Of a DNA stretch of 64,000 nt, positions 44,134-53,118 are shown piece after piece. The DNA is from Rhodobacteraceae bacterium Alg231-04. Lineage in GTDB: Bacteria > Pseudomonadota > Alphaproteobacteria > Rhodobacterales > Rhodobacteraceae. The translations under genes were made by a program, and so were the position numbers. Positions within the stretch are counted from its first letter, which is position 1. Each line of letters opens with the position of its first letter. The stretch lies in assembly GCA_900143635.1 (NCBI GenBank), contig FREY01000001.1, forward strand, positions 28,424 to 92,423, in the 5' to 3' direction. The notes under the pieces are model-generated. The model saw nothing but the letters and a program-made list of their open reading frames with translations, made no database searches and had not been told where the DNA came from.

Positions 44134-46420
44134 CAGACACTCTCCGGATGCTGCGCCAGACCTCTTCCGAGGTGGCGGGCGCGTTGATCGCCGGATAGGC
44201 ATCCCCATAAGCGCCAACCGCGTCAGACAGGGCCAGCCAGGCCGAGATGCCGAGGTTGAAGGGTGGCTCGCCCACCGCTTTGGAGCGATAGATGGTGTCT
44301 TCGCGGTTCTTGCCGTCCCAAAGGTCAACATTGAACACATCCGGGCGGTCCGAACAGGCCGGGATCTTGTAGGTCGAGGGCGCATGGGTCGCCAGACGGC
44401 CCTTGTCGTTCCAAACCAGCTCTTCCGTGGTCAGCCAGCCAGCCCCCTGCACATAGGCGCCTTCGACCTGACCGATATCCAGCACCGGGTTCAGCGTGGC
44501 GCCCGCGTCATGCAGAATATCCGTGCGCAGGATGCGGTATTCACCGGTCAGCTTGTCAGTCACCACTTCGGTGATCGCCGCCCCATAAGAGAAGTAGAAG
44601 AACGGCCGACCCTCACCCTTGATCCGGTCCCACTTCAGCTTCGGCGTCTTGTAAAACCCCGTTGCAGAAAGGCTGATCCGCCCCTGATAACATTGGGCTG
44701 CGGCCTTCTCGAAGGGGATCACATTCTCACCGACATGGACATTGCCGCCCTCGAACCGAACCGAGGCCGCATCACATTGATGCTGCTCTGACAGATAGGC
44801 CGCCATCCGGTCGCGCAGGGTATCACAGGCGACCTTCACGGCCATACCGTTGAGATCCGCACCAGAGGACGCTGCCGTGGCCGATGTATTCGGCACCTTG
44901 GCAGTGTCGGTTGCAGTAATCTTGACCAGATGCATGCCAATGCCAAAGCGGCTGGCCGCGACCTGGGCTACTTTCTGGAACAGTCCCTGGCCCATCTCGG
45001 TGCCGCCATGGTTCAGGTGGACAGATCCATCCTGATAGATATGCACCAACGCGCCGGCCTGATTAAGGTGGGTCAGCGTGAAGGAAATACCGAATTTCAC
45101 CGGTGAAAACGCAATGCCGCGTTTAAGACGGTCATTCTTGGCATTCCATTCAGCAATCTCTGCCTTGCGGGTGGCATAGTTCGACGTGTCGAGCAGCTTG
45201 TCGGTCATGCCGTGCAGCTCGAAGTCGATGACCTCCTGCCCGTAGGGCGTGGTGTTGTCGGCGCGCACGCGGTTGTCCGGCGCGTCGTAATAGTTGCGCT
45301 TGCGCAGTTCCACCGGGTCGATCCCTAGATCATGGGCCACATGGTCCATCACCCGCTCGATCCCGACCATGCCCTGTGGGCCGCCGAAACCTCGATACGC
45401 GGTGAAGCTTTGCAGGTTGGTCTTCAGGCGGTGGCTTTCAATACGGATTGCCGGGATGGCATAGGCATTGTCGGCGTGCAGCATGGCGCGGTCGGCGACC
45501 GGCAGCGACAGGTCCTGCGCCCAGCCGCAGTTGACCAGATGGAGGAACTCAACCCCCTGCAGATGGCCCTCCTCGTCAAACCCGGCCCGGTATGAGATTT
45601 TGAAGGCGTGACGTTTGCCGGTGATGACCATGTCATCATCGCGGTCATAGCGCATTTTGGCGGCGCGGCCTGTCTTTACTGCAACAATGGCGCAGGACAC
45701 GGCCAGCGCATTGCCCTGACTTTCCTTGCCACCAAAACCACCACCCATGCGCCGGGTTTCTACCCGAACGCTGTGCATCGGCACGCCCAGACCATCCGCA
45801 ACCTTGTGTTGGATCTCGGTCGGGTGCTGGGTGGAGGACGCAACCAATACATCGCCGCTTTCCTGCGGCATAGCCATGGCAGCCTGACTTTCCAGATAGA
45901 AATGCTCCTGCCCGCCGAGGTCAAAGCTGCCCTCGACCATGCGTGCGGCACCGTCGATAGCGGCCGCAGCATCGCCTTTGGAATAGATGCGCGGCCCGTC
46001 TTCAAAGCGGCTGTTGGCCTGCAGCGCGGCCTCAACCGTCAGCAGCGCCTCTTCTTCGTCATACGTCACATCACCTTTGCTGGCCGCCACGCGGGCTGCC
46101 CGGTGGCTGGTCGCCGCCACCAAGAACAGTGGCTGGCCCAGATAATGCACGGAGCCGTCCGACAAGAGCGGCTCATCATGGATCGAGGGGGAGACATCGT
46201 TTTCTGCCGGCAGGTCATCTGCCGTCAGCACATCCACCACACCGGGGCTGTTTCGCACAGCATCCAGATCCATGGCAGTGATGCGACCCTTGGCAATTGT
46301 CGACAGGCCAAAAGCCAGATGCAGACAATCGGCGGGGACGGGAATGTCATCGATATAGCGGGCGGTGCCGGTCACATGCAGTTTCGCGGCATCATGGGGC
46401 AGGGGCTTTGCAACGCTCAT
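44123..46420 (-). CDS. xdhB: Xanthine dehydrogenase molybdopterin-binding subunit
   Basis: 765 residues, standard for XdhB of two-subunit bacterial xanthine dehydrogenases. GTARYIDDIPVPADCLHLAF opens the chain. GGGFGGKESQGNALAVSCAI and AYRGFGGPQGMVGIERVMDH are Moco-binding stretches with the conserved Arg after AY. The catalytic Glu is in SKAVGEPPFNLGI near the C-terminus. It oxidises hypoxanthine and xanthine to urate with XdhA. The ATG overlaps the xdhA stop by four bases. Confidence 0.95.
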   Translation of the reverse strand: MSVAKPLPHDAAKLHVTGTARYIDDIPVPADCLHLAFGLSTIAKGRITAMDLDAVRNSPGVVDVLTADDLPAENDVSPSIHDEPLLSDGSVHYLGQPLFLVAATSHRAARVAASKGDVTYDEEEALLTVEAALQANSRFEDGPRIYSKGDAAAAIDGAARMVEGSFDLGGQEHFYLESQAAMAMPQESGDVLVASSTQHPTEIQHKVADGLGVPMHSVRVETRRMGGGFGGKESQGNALAVSCAIVAVKTGRAAKMRYDRDDDMVITGKRHAFKISYRAGFDEEGHLQGVEFLHLVNCGWAQDLSLPVADRAMLHADNAYAIPAIRIESHRLKTNLQSFTAYRGFGGPQGMVGIERVMDHVAHDLGIDPVELRKRNYYDAPDNRVRADNTTPYGQEVIDFELHGMTDKLLDTSNYATRKAEIAEWNAKNDRLKRGIAFSPVKFGISFTLTHLNQAGALVHIYQDGSVHLNHGGTEMGQGLFQKVAQVAASRFGIGMHLVKITATDTAKVPNTSATAASSGADLNGMAVKVACDTLRDRMAAYLSEQHQCDAASVRFEGGNVHVGENVIPFEKAAAQCYQGRISLSATGFYKTPKLKWDRIKGEGRPFFYFSYGAAITEVVTDKLTGEYRILRTDILHDAGATLNPVLDIGQVEGAYVQGAGWLTTEELVWNDKGRLATHAPSTYKIPACSDRPDVFNVDLWDGKNREDTIYRSKAVGEPPFNLGISAWLALSDAVGAYGDAYPAINAPATSEEVWRSIRRVSDGV

Positions 46421-47787
46421 GCCGAAATCTCCAGCACTGATACTTCTTCGCCGTTCACATCGGCATAGTAACGCTCCAGCAGCGCGGCGGCGGTCTGCAG
46501 GCGGTATTCGGCAGAGGCACGCATATCGGTGAGCGGGCTGAAGTCTTTGGCAAATTCGCCCATTGCGGTCTTCACACTGGCCAAATCCCAGGCCTTGCCC
46601 AGTAAGGCAGCTTCCACATGCGCAGCCCGTTTCGGAGTGGCCGCCATTCCGCCAAAGGCGATACGCGCATCGGTCACGGCGCCATTCTCAACGATCACGT
46701 TGAAACAGCCGCACACGGCCGAGATGTCCTGATCAAACCGCTTGGAGATCTTGTAGCTGCGGAACACATCCGTCTGGCGCGGGAAACTTACCGCCTCGAC
46801 GAATTCGCCCGGCTCTCGGTCTTGCTTGCCATAGGCAATGAAGAAGTCTTCGATGGGCAGTTCGCGACGGGTATCGCCTTTGCGCAGGTGCAGCGTCGCT
46901 CCAAGTGCGATCAGGGCCGGCGGGTTGTCCCCGATGGGTGATCCATTGGCGATATTGCCACCAACTGTCGCTGCGTTGCGCACCGGCTGCGAGGCATAGC
47001 GGCGGATCATTTCACCGTAAGAGGCGTGCAGCGGCGCAACCGCGTCGCGCATCCGGTTCATATCGACCATGGCACCAAGGCGCACACGGTCATCGGTAAT
47101 TTCAATTTCTTTCAGATCGGCGCAGCCATCAAGGAAGATGACCGGATCCAGCTGCCGCAGCCCCTTGGTCACCCAAAGCGCTACATCGGTGGCGCCGGCG
47201 ACCAGAACGGCGTCCGGGTTATCGGCATAGACCTTTGCCAGCTCATTGCCAGATCTAGGCGAAAACGCGCCGGCATCCGCAGGTGCAGGCAGATCGCCTC
47301 CTTCATTTTCTATCCAGACTGGTACCGGCTGTTCTTCAACCGCTTCGGCGGCGCGGATGATGGGAGCGTAACCGGTGCAGCGGCAGAGGTTGCCCGCCAA
47401 CTGATCATCATGGTCGGTCGCGCCGTTCTTATGGGCGGCCACCATCGACATCACAAAGCCCGGTGTGCAGAACCCGCACTGGCTGCCGTGATGTTCGATC
47501 ATCGCGTCCTGCACAGGGTGCAATTCGCCGTCAGGTCCGGCAGCCCCTTCGACTGTGCGGACAGATTTTCCGTTCAGCTGCGGCAAAAACAGAAGGCAAG
47601 AGTTGAGCGACTTGGAGCCGCCATCGTCGGTGACCATTACGGTGCAAGCACCACAGTCCCCTTCGTTGCAGCCTTCCTTTGTGCCCTTGAGGCCGCGCTC
47701 TTCGCGCAGCCAATCCAGCAGCGTCGCTGTTGACGCCACCTGCGGCAGCGTAACCTCTTCACCGTTGAGATGAAAAGTAATGGTCAT
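46417..47787 (-). CDS. xdhA: Xanthine dehydrogenase iron-sulfur/FAD subunit
   Basis: 456 residues from the ATG at 47787. The N-terminal [2Fe-2S] ferredoxin domain has KEGCNEGDCGACTVMV; the second cluster domain shows HGSQCGFCTPGFVMSMVAAH and LAGNLCRCTGYAPIIRAAEA. A FAD domain follows (VAGATDVALWVTKGL, RNAATVGGNIANGSPIGD). First gene of the leftward operon; the ribosome site before the ATG is weak. About 340 bp of intergenic DNA, shared with dnaE, lies upstream. Confidence 0.95.
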   Translation of the reverse strand: MTITFHLNGEEVTLPQVASTATLLDWLREERGLKGTKEGCNEGDCGACTVMVTDDGGSKSLNSCLLFLPQLNGKSVRTVEGAAGPDGELHPVQDAMIEHHGSQCGFCTPGFVMSMVAAHKNGATDHDDQLAGNLCRCTGYAPIIRAAEAVEEQPVPVWIENEGGDLPAPADAGAFSPRSGNELAKVYADNPDAVLVAGATDVALWVTKGLRQLDPVIFLDGCADLKEIEITDDRVRLGAMVDMNRMRDAVAPLHASYGEMIRRYASQPVRNAATVGGNIANGSPIGDNPPALIALGATLHLRKGDTRRELPIEDFFIAYGKQDREPGEFVEAVSFPRQTDVFRSYKISKRFDQDISAVCGCFNVIVENGAVTDARIAFGGMAATPKRAAHVEAALLGKAWDLASVKTAMGEFAKDFSPLTDMRASAEYRLQTAAALLERYYADVNGEEVSVLEISA

Positions 47788-48128
47788 TGATGAAACCCGT
47801 CGCGGTACCCTGTTGACCCCACTCAGCACCCCCCCGATGCGACGTAGAGAGAGCGCGGGGCTGTTTGGTAGACTACAGCCTAGGAACCCAAGCCCCTGTC
47901 TGGCAAGAAAAAGTGACTCTGCGCTGCAGTATTCCGTTGCGCTCCAAGGGTAACGCAATATCCAACAGGATCAATTGATTAACGAAACCAAAGGCTTTGC
48001 GGATGCGGCTTTTACGCTTGGAATTAAACTCTTTCAAATTTCCCAGAATAATAATCGCCTATTATTTTGGCATCGCAGAAGCCGGAAACGGGCTTATCGG
48101 CCCCGGTTTGTTCAGGTAGTTTGATGGA
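47788..48128. other. Divergent promoter region of xdhA and dnaE
   Basis: 340 bp without a convincing gene. The xdh side is G+C-rich with a run of seven C (CACCCCCCCG); the dnaE side becomes AT-rich (ATTGATTAACG and TAATAATCGCCTATTATTTTGG), the likely dnaE promoter. I see no clear operator palindrome. Confidence 0.4.
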
Positions 48129-51100
48129 ATGACCAGCTCTCCCCGATTCATTCACCTGCGCACCCATACCGAATACTCGCTTTTGGAAGGCGCGTTGCGC
48201 CTGAAAAAGCTGCCGGATCTCTGCAAAAACGCCGAGATGCCGGCCATAGCGGTGACAGATACCAATAACCTGTTCGCAGCATTGGAATTTTCCGTAACGA
48301 TGAGCGGCGCAGGCATTCAGCCGATCATCGGCTGTCAGGTCGACCTAGGCTATCTGACACCTGCACCGGGCGAGAAACCAAAAGCGCCCGCACCTCTGGT
48401 CCTGCTGGCACAAAACGAAGAAGGCTATGAGCATCTGATGAAGCTCAACTCGTGCCTTTATGTGGATAAGGGCGATCAGCTGCCGCAGGTCACGCTCGAC
48501 GAATTGGAGTTGCTGTCCGGCGGGTTGATCTGCCTGTCGGGTGGGCCAGACGGGCCCGTTGGCATGTTGCTGCAACAGGGACAGCGCGCCGCTGCCGAAG
48601 AGCTGATGCAGCGTCTGAAGGGCATGTTCGCAGACCGGCTCTATGTTGAGCTGCAGCGCCATCCGGGCGAGGGCGGACAGCCCGAGGCGGAAAAGCTGAC
48701 CGAGCGCGGCCATGTGGAAATGGCCTATGCGATGGACCTGCCGCTGGTCGCCACCAATGATGTCTATTTCCCCAAGACCGAGATGTACGAGGCGCATGAC
48801 GCGCTGATTTGTATCTCGGAAGGGGCCTATGTCGATCAGGCTGATGGCCGCCGCCGCCTGACCGCGCAGCATTACTTCAAATCCCAGCAGGAGATGGTGA
48901 CCCTGTTTGCCGACCTGCCCGAAGCGGTTGAAAACACGGTCGAGATCGCCAAGCGCTGCGCCTTCATGGCCTATCGGCGCGACCCAATTTTGCCGAAATT
49001 TGCCGATGACGAGGTGGCCGAACTGCGCCGCATCGCCAATGACGGCCTGCAAAAACGCCTTGCCGTGATCCCGCACGCGGTGAGCGTGGAGGAATACCAG
49101 GAACGGCTGGAATTTGAGCTGGGCATTATCGAGGGCATGGGTTTTCCCGGCTACTTCCTGATCGTTGCCGACTTTATCCAGTGGTCCAAGGACAACGAAA
49201 TTCCGGTGGGCCCGGGGCGGGGCTCGGGTGCGGGATCGCTGGTGGCCTATGCGCTGACCATTACTGACCTTGATCCGCTGCGCTATTCCCTGCTGTTCGA
49301 ACGGTTCCTCAACCCGGAACGTGTGTCGATGCCCGACTTCGACATCGACTTCTGCATGGACCGCCGCGAAGAGGTGATCCGCTACGTGCAGGAAAAATAT
49401 GGCCGCGACAAAGTCGGCCAGATCATCACCTTTGGTGCGCTACTGTCCAAGGCCGCGGTGCGTGACATCGGTCGCGTTTTGCAGATGCCCTATGGGCAGG
49501 TGGACCGGTTGTCCAAGATGATCCCCGTTGAAGGGGTGAAACCTGTCTCCATTGAAAAGGCCCTGAAGGACGAACCGCGCCTGCGCGAAGAGGCCAAGAA
49601 CGAAGAGGTCGTTGACCGGTTGCTGACCTATGGCCAGCAGGTCGAGGGGCTGCTCAGAAACGCCTCGACCCACGCGGCGGGTGTGGTGATTGGAGACAGG
49701 CCGCTGGACGCGCTGGTGCCGCTCTACCAGGATCCGCGCTCGGATATGCCGGCCACCCAGTTCAATATGAAATGGGTGGAACAGGCCGGTCTGGTGAAGT
49801 TCGACTTCCTCGGCCTGAAGACGCTGACCGTCATTCAGAACGCCGTGGACCTGATCAAACAATCCGGCCGTGATCTGCACACCCGTGCCGACGGCACCCA
49901 GCTCTATGAGCCGCCCGAGGGCGCGGTGAACGAGATCAACGCCATCCCGCTGGATGACGTTCCCACCTATAAACTCTACTCCGCCGCCAAAACGGTTGCC
50001 GTGTTCCAGGTGGAATCCAGCGGCATGATGGATGCGCTCAAGCGCATGAAACCCACCTGTATCGAGGACATCGTGGCGCTGGTGGCGCTCTATCGTCCCG
50101 GCCCGATGGAAAACATTCCCACCTATTGCGAGGTGAAGAACGGGCTGAAAGAGATCGAGTCCGTGCATCCGCTGATCGACCATATTCTGGCCGAAACCCA
50201 GGGCATCATCGTCTATCAGGAACAGGTGATGCAGATCGCTCAGGTGATGGCGGGTTACTCGCTTGGCGGCGCTGACCTGCTGCGCCGCGCTATGGGTAAG
50301 AAGATCAAAGAGGCGATGGACGCCGAACGCCCGAAGTTCGAAAAGGGCGCAGCCGAAAACGGCGTTCCGGCCAAGAAAGCCTCCGAAGTCTTTGACCTGC
50401 TGGAGAAATTCGCCAACTACGGCTTCAACAAGTCCCACGCGGCGGCCTATGCGGTGGTGTCTTACCAGACCGGTTGGCTGAAGGCGAACCACCCGGTTGA
50501 GTTCATGGGCGGCGTGATGAACTGCGATATCCACCTGACGGATAAGCTCGCTGTTTATTTTGAGGAGGTCAAAAAGGGCCTTGGCCTGCCTTATGTTCCG
50601 CCCTGCGTGAACCGGTCCGAAGCGACGTTCAATGTTGTGAACGGCGAGTTGGTCTATGCGCTTGGCGCGCTGAAAAACGTCGGCCTTGAGGCGATGAAAT
50701 TGGTCACCGACGCGCGCCGCGAAGACGGCGTGGACAAGCCCTTTGCCACCATCTTTGATTTCGCCCGCCGGGTCGATCTGAAAAAGGTCGGCAAGCGCCC
50801 CTTGGAAATGCTGGCCCGCGCTGGTGGCTTTGACCAGCTCGACCCCAACCGCCGCCGCATCTTTGAAAGCCTTGAGGCGCTGGTGGGGTATTCCGCCGCG
50901 ATCTTTGAACAGAAGAATTCAAATCAGGTGTCCCTGTTTGGTGAGGCGGGCGATGACCTGCCCGAACCGCGCCTTGCCTCGATGCCCGATTGGCTGCCTG
51001 CCGAACGGCTGAGCGAAGAATTCAAGGCGATTGGTTTCTACCTGTCCGGCCATCCGCTGGACGATTACATGGCGGCGCTGAAGCGCAAGAAGGTGATGAC

Positions 51101-51641
51101 TCTGGACGAGGTCACCGCAAGGGCCGAACGCGGCCCGCATCTGGCCAAGATGGCCGGTGTTGTGGCTGGCCGGCAGGAACGCAAATCCGCCCGTGGCAAC
51201 CGCTTTGCCTTTGCCCAATTGTCAGACACTACCGGCGGTTACGAGGTGACGCTGTTCTCGGAAGTGCTGGAGAAAAGCCGTGATTTTCTGGAGACCGGTG
51301 CCAAGGTCGTACTGACGGCTGAGGCGACGATGGAGAGCGACCAGCTCAAACTGTTGGTCCGGTCCGTCGGGCCGATTGACGCCACTGTTGCCGATGCGGG
51401 CTCCAGCTGTCTGCGTGTCTACATCAACGATGTGGCAGCAATTGGCACGGTCGCCAGCGTGCTGGAAAACGCCAAACAGGCAGCGCGCAACGCGGGCCGA
51501 GGCGAGGTGTTTATGTATTTACAAGACCCGACATTGCCCGGCGACGTGGAACTGGACCTTGGCCAGCCTTTCCCAGTGAACCCGCAGATCAAAGGCGCGC
51601 TTAAATCACTGGATGGTGTGCTGGACGTCGAAGAGATTTAG
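48129..51641 (+). CDS. dnaE: DNA polymerase III alpha subunit
   Basis: 1170 residues. The PHP domain begins with FIHLRTHTEYSLLEGALRLK. The polymerase active site has GPGRGSGAGSLVAYALTITD and PDFDIDFCMDRREEVIRYVQ, the latter with two of the three catalytic Asp. FNKSHAAAYAVVSYQTGWLK is the fingers segment. The beta-clamp motif QVSLFGEAGDDLP lies near residue 940, and an OB-fold follows. This is the housekeeping replicative DnaE, not the DnaE2 (ImuC) type, which would be accompanied by imuA/imuB. The start has no strong ribosome site (GATGGA only). Confidence 0.95.
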   Translation: MTSSPRFIHLRTHTEYSLLEGALRLKKLPDLCKNAEMPAIAVTDTNNLFAALEFSVTMSGAGIQPIIGCQVDLGYLTPAPGEKPKAPAPLVLLAQNEEGYEHLMKLNSCLYVDKGDQLPQVTLDELELLSGGLICLSGGPDGPVGMLLQQGQRAAAEELMQRLKGMFADRLYVELQRHPGEGGQPEAEKLTERGHVEMAYAMDLPLVATNDVYFPKTEMYEAHDALICISEGAYVDQADGRRRLTAQHYFKSQQEMVTLFADLPEAVENTVEIAKRCAFMAYRRDPILPKFADDEVAELRRIANDGLQKRLAVIPHAVSVEEYQERLEFELGIIEGMGFPGYFLIVADFIQWSKDNEIPVGPGRGSGAGSLVAYALTITDLDPLRYSLLFERFLNPERVSMPDFDIDFCMDRREEVIRYVQEKYGRDKVGQIITFGALLSKAAVRDIGRVLQMPYGQVDRLSKMIPVEGVKPVSIEKALKDEPRLREEAKNEEVVDRLLTYGQQVEGLLRNASTHAAGVVIGDRPLDALVPLYQDPRSDMPATQFNMKWVEQAGLVKFDFLGLKTLTVIQNAVDLIKQSGRDLHTRADGTQLYEPPEGAVNEINAIPLDDVPTYKLYSAAKTVAVFQVESSGMMDALKRMKPTCIEDIVALVALYRPGPMENIPTYCEVKNGLKEIESVHPLIDHILAETQGIIVYQEQVMQIAQVMAGYSLGGADLLRRAMGKKIKEAMDAERPKFEKGAAENGVPAKKASEVFDLLEKFANYGFNKSHAAAYAVVSYQTGWLKANHPVEFMGGVMNCDIHLTDKLAVYFEEVKKGLGLPYVPPCVNRSEATFNVVNGELVYALGALKNVGLEAMKLVTDARREDGVDKPFATIFDFARRVDLKKVGKRPLEMLARAGGFDQLDPNRRRIFESLEALVGYSAAIFEQKNSNQVSLFGEAGDDLPEPRLASMPDWLPAERLSEEFKAIGFYLSGHPLDDYMAALKRKKVMTLDEVTARAERGPHLAKMAGVVAGRQERKSARGNRFAFAQLSDTTGGYEVTLFSEVLEKSRDFLETGAKVVLTAEATMESDQLKLLVRSVGPIDATVADAGSSCLRVYINDVAAIGTVASVLENAKQAARNAGRGEVFMYLQDPTLPGDVELDLGQPFPVNPQIKGALKSLDGVLDVEEI

Positions 51642-51694
51642 GGTATGGGTCCGCCATCTGATGTGGTTGACTGATCTTTACAAACTGGGTCAAT

Positions 51695-52957
51695 TCAGCT
51701 GCGAGACGGCAACGTGGTGATCCGCGCTGATGCCGGCACCAGACTGTTCATCCTCTCCAGATGCTCCGGCAGGCAGCAGCTCATAAAGTCGTATTTCTCA
51801 ACCGCATGGGCACGGGCCGCTGGTCCCAGGTGGGCGTAATCGCCGGGATTGGCCAGTACATCCACCACCTGATCGGCCAGCCTGCCTGGGTCGAAGAAAT
51901 CTGTCAGCAAGCCTGTTTCACCATGAGTGATCGCTTCGCGCACCGGGTCCACATCCGAGGCGACGATGGTGGCCTGCATGGCCATCACCTCAAGCAGGGA
52001 CCAGCTGAGCACAAAGGGCATGGTCAGGTAGATATGACAGCGCGACAGCTGGATGATCTGCTGGAAGTTTTCATAAGGTACTCGACCGAGGAAATGCACC
52101 CGGCTCCAGTCGACCTCAGCGCCGACTTCGGCTTCCATTTCCGCCCTCAAGCCGCCTTCATGTGCGCTCTCGCGTCCGTAGGAAACCTCATTGCCGCCGA
52201 TGATCAGCACCCTTGCTTTGGGCCGTTCGCGCAGGATCTGGGGCAGGGCGCGCATGAAGACATGAAAGCCGCGCGCGTGTTCCAGGTTGCGCGCCATATA
52301 GGTGAAAACCTCATCCTCGCGGGTGAGCGCGTGGTCCAGCCGGCCAAGGCCAAGGCTGACTTCTGGATTGGGCCGCAGGATGTCGGTGCGGATGCCATCG
52401 TGGCAGCAATAGAATTTCGACTGAAATGCTTCGGGAAAGGTGTTTTGCTGCCAGAGCGTTGGCACATGGCCGAGATCAACGGTCTGGATCGCCGCAAAGG
52501 GCACCGCATTGCGCGCATGCATCAGGAAAGGCGTATGATCGCTGACTTTCTCTTCCGGATCGAATCCGACCAGCCCACCGGTCGCGCGGTAAAAATACTC
52601 GAAAAAGCCGATCTGCGGCACATCCGGCCAGATCTCTTTCATGAACAGCAGCTCGCCCCAACCGGTGTGGCCGAGGATGATGTCGGGCTTGAACCCATGA
52701 TCGCGTTCCAGTTGCCGTGCCGCCATCGCCGCGCCAAAGCCTGCGCCTGTGGCTTCCTCCCAGACTTTGGACAGCCCGTAGGCGTCCTGCGCGGGCTTAT
52801 GATGGGCGCGGTAAACGATGGTTTTGACGCCCGGGATCTGCGGTGCCGGTGTGCGCTGGGTCAGAAAGACCAGCTCATTGTTGCCCTGCGCTGCCAGCCA
52901 CTGGATCAGCTCGCGGTACTGGCCGGGCATGTTCTGATGCACAAAGAGGATTTTCAC
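51695..52957 (-). CDS. Glycosyltransferase family 4 protein
   Basis: 420 residues, starting with a GTG at 52957 that gives MKILFVHQNMPGQYRELIQW; AAAGG lies upstream. The middle contains ILGHTGWGELLFMKEIWPDV. The GT-B donor-binding half has FTYMARNLEHARGFHVFMRA, ARVLIIGGNEVSYGRES and the typical SLLEVMAMQATIVASDVDPV and GETGLLTDFFDPGRLADQVV. It transfers a sugar from a nucleotide donor to an unknown acceptor. Convergent with dnaE and isolated from other sugar genes. Confidence 0.87.
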   Translation of the reverse strand: MKILFVHQNMPGQYRELIQWLAAQGNNELVFLTQRTPAPQIPGVKTIVYRAHHKPAQDAYGLSKVWEEATGAGFGAAMAARQLERDHGFKPDIILGHTGWGELLFMKEIWPDVPQIGFFEYFYRATGGLVGFDPEEKVSDHTPFLMHARNAVPFAAIQTVDLGHVPTLWQQNTFPEAFQSKFYCCHDGIRTDILRPNPEVSLGLGRLDHALTREDEVFTYMARNLEHARGFHVFMRALPQILRERPKARVLIIGGNEVSYGRESAHEGGLRAEMEAEVGAEVDWSRVHFLGRVPYENFQQIIQLSRCHIYLTMPFVLSWSLLEVMAMQATIVASDVDPVREAITHGETGLLTDFFDPGRLADQVVDVLANPGDYAHLGPAARAHAVEKYDFMSCCLPEHLERMNSLVPASARITTLPSRS

Positions 52958-53068
52958 GGCGCGCTGCCTTTCAATTCACCCCACATCAGGGGCACAGACC
53001 GACGAATAAATGTCTGAGAAACTGATAGGACACAACCAATGGTGGTTGCAATCCGCCACCACAAAAGA

Positions 53069-53095
53069 AAACGGGCCGGGAGAACCGGCCCGTTT
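53069..53095 (-). terminator. Terminator of icd
   Basis: AAACGGGCCGG (53069-53079), loop GAGAA, CCGGCCCGTTT (53085-53095), an 11-bp perfect stem. On the minus strand it is followed by TTTTCTTTTGTGG, a proper U-tract, 24 bp beyond the icd stop. Confidence 0.9.
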
Positions 53096-53118
53096 CAAAT
53101 TCTACGACCTGCAGTCGG

